From Paratrimastix pyriformis (taxonomy: Eukaryota > Preaxostyla > Paratrimastigidae), in contig JAPMOS010000061.1 in the NCBI GenBank assembly GCA_027972325.1, forward strand, positions 1 through 64,000: a stretch of DNA of 64,000 nt. The letters run 5' to 3'. Shown here piece after piece: positions 33,101-43,700 of the stretch; positions within the stretch are counted from its first letter, which is position 1; each line of letters starts with the position of its first letter. The position numbers and the translations under genes are program-made. Under the pieces are notes generated by a model. The model searched no databases and was not told where the DNA came from. It saw only the letters and a list, made by a program, of their open reading frames with translations.

Positions 33101-33202
33101 CGAGCGGCTGATGGGGGGGCACTAGCACGAATGTGATTGTGGATAGCAAATCCGAAAAAAGCAAACCTCGAGGGAGCCGATACAGCTCAGAGGAACCTTC
33201 AT
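29790..33202 (-). CDS. Large unrecognised host gene, multi-exon, with disordered and helical regions
   Basis: Exons read in order on the minus strand: GPLQCELWEALIQGTNLLPY; FLPRSLCDLSERSFLQGDAV and RLISLAFRQVQNVRKMRNPG; FEAALSEVGHSLKSLSKKIV followed by a Pro/Ala-rich linker; PEIFDLLRRQEGTAAAFFAW to ELVQIIRDLG; HPHWDDGINTKISEIAGKLR through KRYYAAFNGLVETAAFLLEC; LDGLCLELCHALIEHIDKPH; APYGLIIRPDEAVLVVLRDG; APQELLASLYGGLEAAEKAL; and a last exon with RTIFPDGWLAYWRAHETGGD ending DSGDEFYSPP. Several joins use GT(C/T)-AG introns of ordinary size, for example GTTTGTGCCG... at about 33030. Others are swollen by (TG)n, a 15-bp CTGGGGGTTCCCTGG repeat and a GGGGCC array. The helical middle followed by a disordered tail resembles a scaffold, but I cannot name it. 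The true start is uncertain; 33202 is the first usable ATG seen. Confidence 0.5.
30118..30247. repeat. (TG)n microsatellites in introns
   Basis: A (TG)n run lies at about 30118-30154 and another at 30222-30247. Both lie in probable introns of the large gene on the minus strand. Confidence 0.9.
30722..30806. repeat. 15-bp minisatellite
   Basis: Five to six tandem copies of CTGGGGGTTCCCTGG-type units. On the minus strand they read as a GTPSQ repeat if translated, but the tract is probably intronic. Confidence 0.85.
31086..31199. repeat. GGGGCC hexanucleotide array
   Basis: About 18 perfect copies of GGGGCC on the plus strand, so the transcript of the minus-strand gene would carry GGCCCC. A GTCCCC donor-like sequence just upstream on the minus strand (about 31209), together with the frame change across the array, suggests that it lies in an intron. 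Confidence 0.95.
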
Positions 33203-34368
33203 CTGTGACGAAGCGAAGTTGGATGAGAGGAAAAGAAAAAAAGAAAAATCATGAAGCAGAAATGCCAGAAGATGGGTGACACGAAAACAAACGACCCAAA
33301 AAAAGCAGAGGTAATAATTCATTTACGACAAAGGCTGGGCAGAATCGAACAGACGAGATAACCATCTTGAAATGGTGCGTTGCAACATGGGGCGTCGACA
33401 TGAAGTTCCCCAGGGTTAGTTATGTACGTTAGCACTCTTTTTCTCTCCTCTAACTTACTACAAAAAGACCAGAATCTACAGCAACCTCAATTCCGAGGTT
33501 CCCTCTCGGAATGTTGCATGGGTTTTCCTGCTCCCCAGGGATTGCGACACTGTAGTTTCACACTGGTTGATTCCATATGTTTTTATTCCAATCAGTTGCG
33601 TTCCTGGTCAAGTCTTTTCTCGTTTTTGGGCCTCATTGTATGGGCTTCAGCGCCGTCCGGCGAGGCGAACCACCTCGTTTCAGCATATTCGGACACGAAA
33701 CAGGATTTAGAAAAATCTGAACCTACGAAATTTTCCTTTTTATCTTTGTTCGCCCGCGGCACTGGGACTGGAACAAGGAGGCCCCGCGGCTGGAGCGCCC
33801 CGTGTGACAGCTGCAGCAAAAAAAAACGGGCGGACCAGCGAAGCAACCATTGAAGGTGCTCCCACGAGCGAAAGCGAGGGAAACCATGTGATATTTCGTC
33901 TGACCCTTGTTTATTGTTGCGGCCTGCGTTGTCCTGGTGGACGCTGCTCGACGATGGTACAGCCCTCGTGGCGTGGCGGTACATACCACACGTCAGGCCA
34001 AGTGGACCTCCACTCCGCAGAGCGACCACCCCGAACCGAAGTCCGCCCGCCTTCAGTGGAGAAAGAAAAAAGAAGAAGAAATTTAAAGCAGCTTTTTTCG
34101 TGCAACTCTAGCAGTCCGTCCTGGAGGACCTGAAGCCGTGGTTTCCCCGGATGGACGTTTGCACGAGAAGGTGGGAGCTCTCTCTTCGGAAACAACCCAG
34201 CACTTGGGGAGTGCGTGTCCGCCCTTCCCACCCAGCACGAGGGGGGACGGGATGGGAAAGAGAAACAGGGAGCCCAAAAAACCATGCTCCTGATCCGGTG
34301 AGAAGCAGTTGGCAGAAGCGAGCACCAAGACTCAGGCTGCGCATTGAAACGACAAATCCCCCACGCCT
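33203..34368. other. Intergenic, no gene supported
   Basis: Contains a T-rich likely 5' untranslated or intronic stretch (minus strand, 33210-33260) and several open frames on both strands without recognisable domains (for example plus 33422-33853 and 34151-34462). A tRNA B-box-like GAATCGAAC lies at about 33342 but does not fold into a tRNA. Confidence 0.5.
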
Positions 34369-36082
34369 TCAGGACGACGCAGTCAGTGAGCTCTCTTCCA
34401 GGGTGGTCACAGCCTCCAGCAACCGATCTTCAAGCCGTTTCCAGCGTGGGATTCGGCTGTGATGCTTGGCATCAAGGTCAATAACGCGAACACGGCCGGC
34501 TGCCGATCCTGCTGGAAGCCGTGCACCGATTGCAATCAGGAGGGAGCAGTCTACGGAAACAAAGTAATCAACCTGGGCTGAAACCGGATCAAACCTTTTG
34601 CGGTATCCGAACAAAGAAAACAACGCACCTCATTGACCGCAGTGCACCAGTCTTTCAGGGCCCCGTTGTCAAGGTTGTGATTGACTAAAACTTGTGGCTC
34701 ACCCGGGGCCTCGCCCCAAAAAAACCGGAACATGGGCGAAGGCGCCGATTTCGGTCGTTCGTCGACCAAGTTCGCCCCAAACCCCGAGAGTCCGTCAAGA
34801 CTCTTGGGAATTCGGCCGGATCGTGCAAGTTGTTCAAGGCAAATTTGGAGTTCCCCACAACAACAAGAAGTCTCACGCACATGCGCCTCGGCATGCTGAG
34901 CTGTGAGATAGGAGAGGGCCGTTCTGGCAGTGAGATCGGGCTCAAACAACTCGTCCAAAAGAAGAGCCAGTGAGGCTTTGGGAACCTCTCGGCAATTCAC
35001 AGCTCGAAGCAAAAGATTCAGCGTCTCCGGCGAGCCGCCAGGGCGCAAGAATTGATTTAACGTGAGGATGATGGATTCGTACAGGATGCTGATTCGATAA
35101 ATCCCCACCTGATCCAATTGCTGGATTGCCGCTAAATTCACGAGAACCCCGGAATCATGCAGCAAATCGCACGTGGCCACGAGAGCTTCTTCGACTGTCC
35201 TAGAAAAGGAGGGTAATGCCGTGATGAAGACCAGTCCAGACCAGCCAAGAGATCGCAAAGCAAGCTCGAATGAGTCCAATGCGCGAGCAGATCCATGGGA
35301 TGGGAGTGAATGCAAGCAACCATCAACGAAAAGCCGGAAATTGTTTTGTGGACACTCGAAAAGTGCGCGAAGTGAGCGCAAGCGCCTCGCACGATCGGCA
35401 GAGAAAAACGCAACAGGACAGTAAGAGCTGCGGACGTGAGCATCCGGAACACCAGCGCCGAGTTTCAGCGCCTGCATTAGACTGTAGCGACAAAGTGGTC
35501 CAGTGGGGCACCGAAACTCGGGAAAACCGATTTTAGGCTGCGAAAAGGTCAGGATCCAAAATGAATGCGGTGGCGACCTTTATCTCAATGCCTATTGTTC
35601 TGTGGATGGCAGGAATGTTTTCTGGACCAGGAAGAACTGTAGAGTCCTCGAGGAGGACGGCACAGGGATTATGCAGATCGATTGCAGCTGATTCCCGCCG
35701 ACATGCCGGTCGGACCGGCTCGATCGAACTCGCAATCCTTGCCAAAAAAGAAGGCGTGACGTTCACCAGAACCTCCACAGAAAATGAATCCGGTGGTTGA
35801 CAGGTGCGCAGACTGGAGCACTCCCGGAAGGAATAAGATGCTGGAAATGAGACGCAAAAAGTAAATCGTTTGTTGTGCGTTTAGCGATAGGATGTCCCAC
35901 TAATGAGCTTTTCGAAATCCGAAGAACCTTGCCTCTCTAAACCAGGAATATGCCGTCAGGCAAAAAGCTCTCCAGACCAAGTTCTCGGTTGTCCCTGCAT
36001 ATGATAAAACAATGCTACTTCCCCCTTCTGCCTTATAATGCCAAACTGAGGCGGTCATATCGACTTCGAGCAGCTCGAGCAT
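34369..36082 (-). CDS. IPK1: Inositol-pentakisphosphate 2-kinase
   Basis: Phosphorylates IP5 at the 2-position to make IP6 (phytate). The N-lobe starts with VWHYKAEGGSSIVLSYAG, the Y-x-A-E-G-x-x-x-V glycine-rich ATP loop of the family. The second exon holds VEVLVNVTPSFLARI, EPVRPACRRESAA and CAVLLEDSTVLPGPE. Splicing at 35578/35537 (a 40-nt intron GTCGCC...TTCGCAG) restores the family signature EIKPKIGFPEF, followed by CRYSLMQALKLG, SSYCPVAFFS, and PQNNFRLFVDG. After another short intron the last exon reads VDYFVSVDCSLLIAIGAR and VRVIDLDAKHHSRIPRWKRL, the DCS(L)(I) and D-L-D-x-K C-terminal boxes. Total about 480-500 residues, normal for the family. The start could be 36082 or the in-frame ATG at 36058. 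It is divergent from GCP2 with only 58 bp between the starts. Confidence 0.93.
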
Positions 36083-36140
36083 GTTCCCGGCGGATGCGAA
36101 GAAACCCCAGGGTCGTTGGGGTTAACGTCAAGCCGTTGCA
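36083..36140. promoter_or_regulatory. Compact bidirectional promoter between IPK1 and GCP2
   Basis: Only 58 bases separate the two divergent ATGs (82 if IPK1 starts at 36058). Both 5' leaders and the core promoter must lie here or overlap coding sequence. No TATA-like element is seen. Confidence 0.5.
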
Positions 36141-39100
36141 ATGCCGCCCCAGTCGTTACAGGAGTTCCCTCTCACTTATCAGGAGGTTGTTCTGATCGAA
36201 GACCTTCTGACATCATTGGCTGTATGTTTTTGGTTTGTGCCAAACAAACATCTTTCGTAGGGTCTCGAAGGAAAATACATTAAAATTGATGGTGAGAACG
36301 CTCGTTTTGTTCTGCAAGCTGCTGTTGGTTTGTGATTTGAATTGCTCGATTGCAGCTTATATTTCCATAGATATCTCTTTGGCCGAAATAACTCACAGGA
36401 TTCTCCCGCTCTGCTCGGCTTTTCTTTATCTTTCTCGGTTCAGCACCCTCCGACTCTCCCCTGAGCCTCCAACATCCCCCTCTGTAAAAGTTTCCCCCAC
36501 CAACTTCCGGACCTATGGGACCGTTTGTCACGCGTTGAGCGGGGCTCTGCGAACCACCTTGAAGGTGAGTGTATTGGCCTTGTTCCGCGGCACACTCTCC
36601 CTCTTTAGGACCATCTTGTCTTGGTCACCCAACTCGAGGAATCTTGGCGCCAAGGACAGCTGACCCTCCAGGTCTGCCCTCCTCTTGCCTGTCATGCCAT
36701 CGCCCGAACTCCGACCAGAAACTGCTCTGGTATGTCCAGCCGCACATCCAGCTCCTGGTCTCGCTCGAAAAATTGATGCGAACAGTCGGTGACGGAAACC
36801 TTCGAGGAGTCTGCCGTTGCTTTCAGGGCGGCTCTCATCGTTCCATCATGCAGGGCGAGTTGCTCTCTGTCCTGCACAGCCAGGCGACTTCGGCAGGCGG
36901 GTTTGTCCCTGGTGATGGTTTCGGCTGGCTGGTCTCATCACAGTCGATAGAAGCGCACTCTTTCAACAGGTTTATGGCCATCTCGTCGAATGTGCCTGTG
37001 AACCTTACCTGCGCATGCTTTCCGAATGGATTTACCGAGGTTTCTTCGTTTTGCCCGGGCCTCGGATTGACCTTCTTTCTGTAGGTGTCATTTGCGACCC
37101 TTACCAGGAGTTTATGGTCGAAGAAGTGCGTGCTTTCAGCAAGGACAAGCTGGGGACCGATTACAACGATGGGTTTGCCGAAATCAAATGGAAACTCCTT
37201 CACGCTTTTTCTCGGCAGATACTGGGAACAACGATACCGGGCTCAACGGGAGAGAGCCCCTTCCTTTTTGGTTCCCTTCCTTGAAAAGGTGCTCGTCACA
37301 GGCAAGTATCTGAATGTGATCCGCGAATGCGGCCGGGATATTACATGCACTGACCAGAGTCTGTCCCGTCTCATCGGGGTCTTCTGACATGCCTTCGCTG
37401 TGGAGTTCCGCTGAGGTACGTTTATCAGCAGGCCTCAGACCATAGCTTCGGAGGCCCAATCGAGTCGGCCTATCGCTTTGCCACCCGAAGCTTGTTGGAG
37501 ACCATTATGGAGCGCGACGGGTTGATCAGCCACCTCAAGTCTGGCATGCTTTTGTGGTGGCGCCCTTTCGATCTGTTCTTAGAACCATTCGGAGTTTCTT
37601 TTTTCTTGCTGAGGGTGACTTTTTCGTCCATTTCATGGATCTGGCAGAATGTCTGCTTGACTCACGTGTTTTCTTCACCCCACTGTTTTTCGTAGCCGAG
37701 CTCGCAAAGGAGGCTGGCTCTGTTGTTGTCTCGCGCCTGGCGTCCGTTTTGGAGCAGTCGCTTCGTTCTTGTGCTTCGATCGACAGCCACCGCGAGGATG
37801 TCGGGTTTGTTCTGCGCGGATGAAGTTTGATTGAATCTTTGTAGCGTCGAGATGCTCCCGGAGTCTCTTTTAGACCATCTCCGACGGGTGGAGGAGTTGT
37901 CGCAACGCTCTGCCTTGGGTGCTGGCCCTCTGCCGTCCTCAACTCGTTCTCCTGTCATACCGGCCACCGGCCTCCAGCCCAGAACCGGTTTGTGCGTTCT
38001 TCGCCCTTTCTCCCGATTTTTCCTCCAGGTTTGCACACAGTGGCTCTCACCTACTCGGTGCGCTTCCCCTTGTCTTTGGTGCTCAATCGCAAGTCTCTCG
38101 CCAAGTACCAGCTCATCAACCGCCTCCTGTTTATGGGCAAGGTTCGCGGATCGGCCCCTCGCGCCACTGAAATCTTTTTTAGATGGTTGAAAGGGCCCTG
38201 GGGAAGTCTTGGCGTTTGTTCGGCCGAAATTCTCTGTGGCCAACTGGTCATCCCTTCTTCAATCCCGAATCTTGACTAAAATTCGCTTAGATCCGAGTGA
38301 GCGTCGTGCGGCGATGTGTTATGTGGGGCTTCGCCATCGAATGCAACACTTGGTGCAGAATGTGCTCTACTTCCAGACCTGCGAGATCATCGATCCTCGG
38401 TGGCACGAGATGGAACAGTCTCTTCGCCAGGTCTGCCTCTCTCTGTTTTGGGGTGGTTTGATTGCCTTCTGTCCAGGCGACTACTTCTGACGAAGTCCTC
38501 AACCGTCATGCGGATTTTCTTGATACCTGTTTGGAGCAACTCCTGCTGACCGATATGATGATCATGCCTCTTTTGGTGCGCCTTTTCATGCACTGTTTGG
38601 CTCTGGCCGCTCTGTCCGACAAGATCATTCCACTTTCCGGCCCGGCCCTCACTCCCTCCGGTGAGCCTGGCCATTCGCGGCTGGGCCTTCAGAGGAGCTC
38701 AGGTTTGTTCGTGTTGTTTCTTCTCTTTCTCATTCTCTGGGTAGCCTTTGGTCCCCAGGAAGGCGCCATGTTTATCCGGTCGATTGCACAGTTGGACGAG
38801 GACTTTTCCAAGGGCATGAGCACTTTCATGCAGGCTCTGGCCGAGAGAGTCTGTCTCCCCGCGTGTGATTTCTCGAGTGATCTTGCTCTCAGGCCCAACA
38901 GGTTCGGGCGGGTCATGTGAGCAGTCTCCTGACCCGTTTGGCTTTCAACGGCTTCTATTCGACGCCCAACCCGTCAACCCCGCAAGGACCTTCGCGGCCA
39001 TCGGCCCCCGAGACGCTCTCTCGGCGGTTGGGTCTCGGACCCTCACCCGTCGCTGGTCCCACGGCCAGCTCTTCTCCCCTCCTCTCTCCGCACCCATCAT

Positions 39101-39267
39101 CCGATGTTCCGACCCCGAGCACGACAAGTTCCACCCGCCCCCCGTCGATGTCTCCGCCATTGTCTGCTCGGATGGTTTCTTCTTTGTCCCCGCGGAGTCC
39201 CTCGCTGGCCTCGCAGCTCGTTTCGGAGGATTCGGTCTCCATTACTGCGGAGGGTCGGAGAGAATAG
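36141..39267 (+). CDS. TUBGCP2: Gamma-tubulin complex component 2 (GCP2/Spc97)
   Basis: Core subunit of the gamma-tubulin complex that nucleates microtubules at spindle poles or basal bodies. At least a dozen short exons reconstruct the family from the Grip1 to the Grip2 domain: LTYQEVVLIEDLLTSLAG and GKYIKIDGENARF; HALSGALRTTLK then DHLVLVTQLEESWRQGQL; KLLWYVQPHIQLLVSLEKLM; CACEPYLRMLSEWIYRG; CDPYQEFMVEEVRAFSKDK; LGTDYND then YWEQRYRAQRERAPSFL; LVTGKYLNVIRECG; AEGDFFVHFMDLAE; FPLSLVLNRKSLAKYQLINR; RMQHLVQNVLYFQTCEI; TSDEVLNRHADFLDTCLEQL; SSLLTRLAFNGFYSTPNPS. The N-terminal extension of animal GCP2 is absent, and a Ser/Pro-rich tail (about 100 residues) ends at 39267. Introns are 28-60 nt. 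Expressed from the divergent promoter shared with IPK1. Confidence 0.95.
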
Positions 39268-39272
39268 AGGGC

Positions 39273-40040
39273 TCAGGACCAGTCCAAGTCGTCGTCGTTG
39301 ATCTCGGGGGCCGAGCCGCCGCCAGTCCCCACGTGAACGGAACGCTTTTCCTCGTAGTGTTCCCGAAGTTGATCGCGCAACTGTGCAGCATCCGGTTTGA
39401 CATCGTCGATCATACCTGCGCCGCCAGAAAAATGGGCACAACTTCTCTTGGGATCACAGACCGGCCCGCTCCAACTCTTCTTCGAGGGCGCTCGTCTGGA
39501 AGTTGTCCCCGCCCTCGAGACCATCAAAGCCAATGAGACTACCGAGAATAAGCGTGTTTCAAGCCGGAAGCAACAGACCGCCCAGTGTTGTTCCCTTTCT
39601 TGAAATAGCAGAGACAGGGGAGAACTTGAACGCGCAGTTTCGCCACGAAGAAGGGAGACTTTTCAACGTTCATTTTCAGTACCTTCAACTCAACATACTT
39701 TTTGGCAACTCTCTATTGGGGATAGCACCCGAAGTTCCCGTGAGATCTCAAAAAGACCTGGAGATGATCATCCAGTAATCGGCAGCGGGCAAAGTCGCTG
39801 TGGAAAAAGTGGACAATGCACTTTTCAGTATGTGTCACCTCATTTAAAAACTCTTGCTCTTGAATCTCTCGCAATTGGCCATGGCCTTCGGAGAGGAGAC
39901 GCTGCGCCATTGATTGCCTGGACAAACCGATCGATGGGAGGACAAAACAACGCAGACTTTTCTTTCATTTCTTGAAGACGCTTTTGTCTCAGCCGTTCCA
40001 GATCGCCATCCCGACCACCGTCTCCGCCCAGATCTGCCAT
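39273..40040 (-). CDS. TXNDC9: Thioredoxin domain-containing protein 9 / phosducin-like protein 3
   Basis: Co-factor of the CCT chaperonin for folding actin and tubulin. ATG at 40040 gives MADLGGDGGRDGDLERLRQK then RLQEMKEK, the family's charged helix. After a 40-nt intron comes LSEGHGQLREIQEQEFLNEV, then EKCIVHFFHSDFARCRLLDD, the thioredoxin-fold start with its single conserved Cys. Next comes LKMNVEKSPFFVAKLRVQVL, then FDGLEGGDNFQTSALEEELE, and an acidic end closing INDDDLDWS. About 200 residues, the usual length. Its stop lies 5 bases from the stop of the convergent GCP2 gene, so the 3' untranslated regions must overlap. Confidence 0.93.
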
Positions 40041-40703
40041 CACAAAATTGAAATATGAGCGAGCCGACTTCGCCTGTTGAAAGCCGGCTAGCCCTTTTGC
40101 AGTTTTGAGGCCAACCGGGCGGCGCATCTAATGTTGTGATCCTTGGATACTGAGGAGACACCACTTTAAATTCTGACGATCAAATCTCATCCGTTGAGTA
40201 GATTTGAGTTTTGATTGAATTCCTTCCCCCGCAATTTCTCCCCTTCCAGTTGAATATCAGTGAGAGCTGTCAACATGGGACTTGTGTTTGCCGGCCGCTC
40301 TTTTGGGCGGTTCTGTGCGGGGAGCCCCCCCACTGGCGGCCCAGAGCAAGGCTCCTTCCGCACCGCCCTCTGGCGGGCCCAACCCCTGAGTGCCTCGTCG
40401 GCGGGAGTTCCTGGACCGTCAGCCTTGCATCAACCGAAGTCCCAGAGGTGCTGGTCAGGCCGTTTGGCCACGTCGAAGCTGATCTCGCGGCGACGAGCAT
40501 GACTCTTTCTCCGCCTTGCGACGGTGGGCCACGACTTCCTGCCGAACGCCCCCCCCCCCCCCCCCCCCCCCCCCCCGTGCCATCTTGGCTGCCTGGGAGA
40601 CACCAGATCTGGGAGCCCTGTGTGGCGCTCTCCAAGCCGACGGAGGCAGGACTATTTTCAATCATCGCAGGAAACAACAGGCAAGAATGGGGAGTCGGGT
40701 GGC
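40041..40703. other. Intergenic DNA with a poly-C tract
   Basis: Contains a homopolymer C run at 40549-40576 (about 28 C). Open frames on both strands look like composition artefacts. It includes the promoter of TXNDC9 (right of 40040) and the 3' flank of the membrane-repeat gene. Confidence 0.5.
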
Positions 40704-43700
40704 GCTCACTCCAAGGTGAGATTTGCCGCCAAAAGACCCACGACGCACCAGGGCTTGGCCCGAATACTGCCTTGATGGCACTCCACCTGGAAGTGAATCG
40801 AAATCACCTCGTTCCAGGCAGGAGGGAGGGTGAGTCTCCATGTGCCATCGCGGGCCGTGAATGGCAGAATCCGGGCCCCTTGAGGGGGCTTGCTCGGGCC
40901 GCCATGCCACCGTTCCCCGTTCGGGAGGGTCACGAGCACATGGAGGCGCCGCGGCCCATCCTCGGAACCTGGAAGCTCGGAGGCGGTGGCCCAGTCATCA
41001 ACGGAGCGGTCTTCTGCCGGCCGGAAGGTGACAGGCTGCAGCCTCAGGATGGGCTGGCAAACGCCAGCGGGCGGAGGCGGCATTTGGAGGAGCGTCTCGA
41101 TGCCCGCTGCCGCTGACATCGGGTGGAAGGCGATCGCAATAAACAGAGGGCCTTCGTTGGGCAGCGGGACAGGTTCCGCCGGCGGAGGACGGCTGGACAC
41201 GGGAGTCGCACCACCGCGCCGCCGGCGACCGTCTTGCCCACGGGCATTTGGCCGCTTGGCGGAGAGCGCAGAAGGCTTCGGGAGCACCCGAAGGACGACG
41301 CCTTCCTCGGGCGTTTCATAACCGGCGTAGGACCCGGCGAACCCTTTGAGCGATTCAAGTGTGCCAACCCAGGCCCCGCACTGGTCCAGGAGGTTGTAGG
41401 GAGCATCGCCCAACCAGGTTTGGCAGCCCCTGGCAGCAACGACGGCCTCCGCTTCTGGCTCGGCGGATGCCGCTGCTTGACCCGGGTCCGGAATGGTCGG
41501 CAGAGCTCCGGTGGCCACCAACGCCCCGGCAAGGGAGGAGGCCGCTTGGAAGATATCCTCAAGGGGATGCGAAGCACCCAAGGAGGAACGCCACGTGGCC
41601 AGTGAGTTGACGAAAATGGGATCAAGGAGGGCGGGCGGGATCGCCTGCTCGAGATCGCTGGGGATGGGGTGATGAGGACTCGGAAAAAGCAGAGGAGGAG
41701 CCAGACAGGAGGGCACGAGAAAACTGCCGGGTGCTGGATGCGTGGGCCACGAACCGGCCCCATTGCCTTCGCCGCTCGGTAAAGGCGACCGAGAGCGAGT
41801 CCCGGGGAAGTCCCTCGACGAGGGCCGCCAGGAATCGGGCCAGGCGAGAGAGTGGGGCAGCGGCGCGACGAGCCCGAACGAGCCAGATGAAAAACATCCC
41901 AATCAGGCAAATGCAAAGGAGAGAGCCAAGGCCGGCAAGCTGACGGGCGAAACTGGATGAGCCGGGACAAGACAGGTTCAAGGGCGGGGCCAGACCACGA
42001 AAATCGTGTAAAGGGTGGCAGAGAACGGCACGGCCGAGCTGACCAGATCGGAGATGGATGCCCATGCGATTCCTTCAGGTGGTGGTTGAGAAGGGAGGGC
42101 GCGGGCAAGACAGACCCAGCCACAGGAGGCACCGGGCCCAGGTGAACTGGGGAGAGGCACAGATGCCGTGCGTCCGGCCGTGTGCGCATTGGTAGATCAG
42201 GGCATAGAGGAGCACCAGGGCCGAGATGACGAGCGTTGCAATGGGGACCAGAAGTCGAGACTATGATGAGAAAAACCGGTCGTGGCGATCACGATGACAT
42301 CCGGACAAACGGACCGTGTGCCCGTAAAACACGGCCAGCAAAGCGAGGACGGCTTTCAGGCAGAGCAAATACACCGAGAAGCCTGCGGTGAAGGCGACAT
42401 CCAGCCCTACGGTTTCGTGGTCTGGCCACTGCAAAACGCCGGAATGCCACTTCACCGGAAACGTCAAAGCACAAACCTGGAAGGTGGAGAGCACGGCCAA
42501 GCACAGGTAGAGCGCCAGGAGCCACGGAGCGAAGAAGGCGACGCTCCGGTGGAGCCCCGTAAAGCAAGTGACCTCAGGATTGATCAGGAGCGAGAACGGG
42601 GGCGACCGGGTGCCGTCCGTGACGCACACCAGTTGTTGTGCGAGCCCCGTGACGATGGGCACGAAAAAGACTCGGCCCAGGAGGAAGGTCAACGTGCGGA
42701 ACCAAGGAGTGGCCGAGTAGGTCCCCACGGGGCGGGCCTTGATAGCGTGATCGCTCTCGGGGGCTGGGAGCAGCAGCTCCATCACGCACGGGATGGTGAT
42801 CACCAGGTAGGTCAGGGCTGCCAACGAGGCGAAGACCGTAAACCCGGAACTGAACCCCAAGCTGCCACTCGCGGGCTGGAACTGCAGCAGCACGGCCCGG
42901 GCGAGCTGGCGCGGCCACTCGACGAGGAGCGCCTGGGAACTTGGGTGGATGCCGGGAAGGTGGTAGAGGAAGCACAGTTGCAGGAGCTCGTAACAGAGAT
43001 AGATGAGCATCAGCACATTGTGCCACGAGAGCTGGACGGCACGGGACGGGTTCGGGATGGCCCACTTGGCCGGCGAACAGAAGGACGACCAGAAGGGGAC
43101 GGTGGCCACGAGGACGGCAACCATCAGGAACGCAAAGACACTCGCCGTGTTGCCGGCCTCGGTCGAATTGGGCGTGATGGCGAAGATCCAGACGAAGGGG
43201 AACACGTAGAAGAGCAAGGTGCACAAGAAGGACAGCATTTGTCGGATGCACTTCGAGCGGACGAAGCCTTGGAACGCCTCGGCAAGCAATTCCAGCGGGG
43301 TAAAGAAGGAGCAGACGGCGGTGAGCATCATATAGCCGTATGTGCTGCAGAGCCCGAAGATGCTGAGGAAGGACTTGAGGTCGCGGCCCATTTTGGCATA
43401 GTACCGCCGCACAACGGCGCGCGACTCGGCGACCGAGCGTCGGATCAAGAGGGCATCCTGACGGAAAAATGAGGGTCGGAGGGCACCAGAGCAGCGCGGG
43501 CAGACCAGAACGTCCCCGAGGAACGCAGGGGTGTTGTACAGGGAGACCATGAAGAGCAGGGCGGCGATCAGGTAAAATAGGTCGCGAAAGACCTCGACAC
43601 ACTGCTCCTTGCAGACCGCAAGGCGCTCCTCGGGCCTCCGATGCAGGTTCAGGATGAGTGCGGGGATCCTGTAGATGGTCCCGACGAGGACGATGGCCGC

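Noticed and set aside
33327-33420. tRNA-like B-box (GAATCGAAC on the plus strand, GTTCGATTC on the minus)
   Set aside because: The T-stem does not pair, the anticodon arm gives a 6- or 8-base loop and there is no matching acceptor stem. It is at best a degenerate tRNA-derived sequence.
33780-33850. CDSCSKKKR phrase resembling a Zn2Cys6 cluster
   Set aside because: No further cysteines at the required spacing and no supporting exon structure.
34490-34560. Plus-strand cysteine cluster resembling a zinc finger (CRSCWKPCTDC)
   Set aside because: It is the antisense of the conserved last exon of IPK1, so the pattern is accidental.
42261-43472. 396-codon plus-strand open frame opposite the membrane-protein gene
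   Set aside because: Charged, low-information antisense shadow of a TM-rich coding exon.
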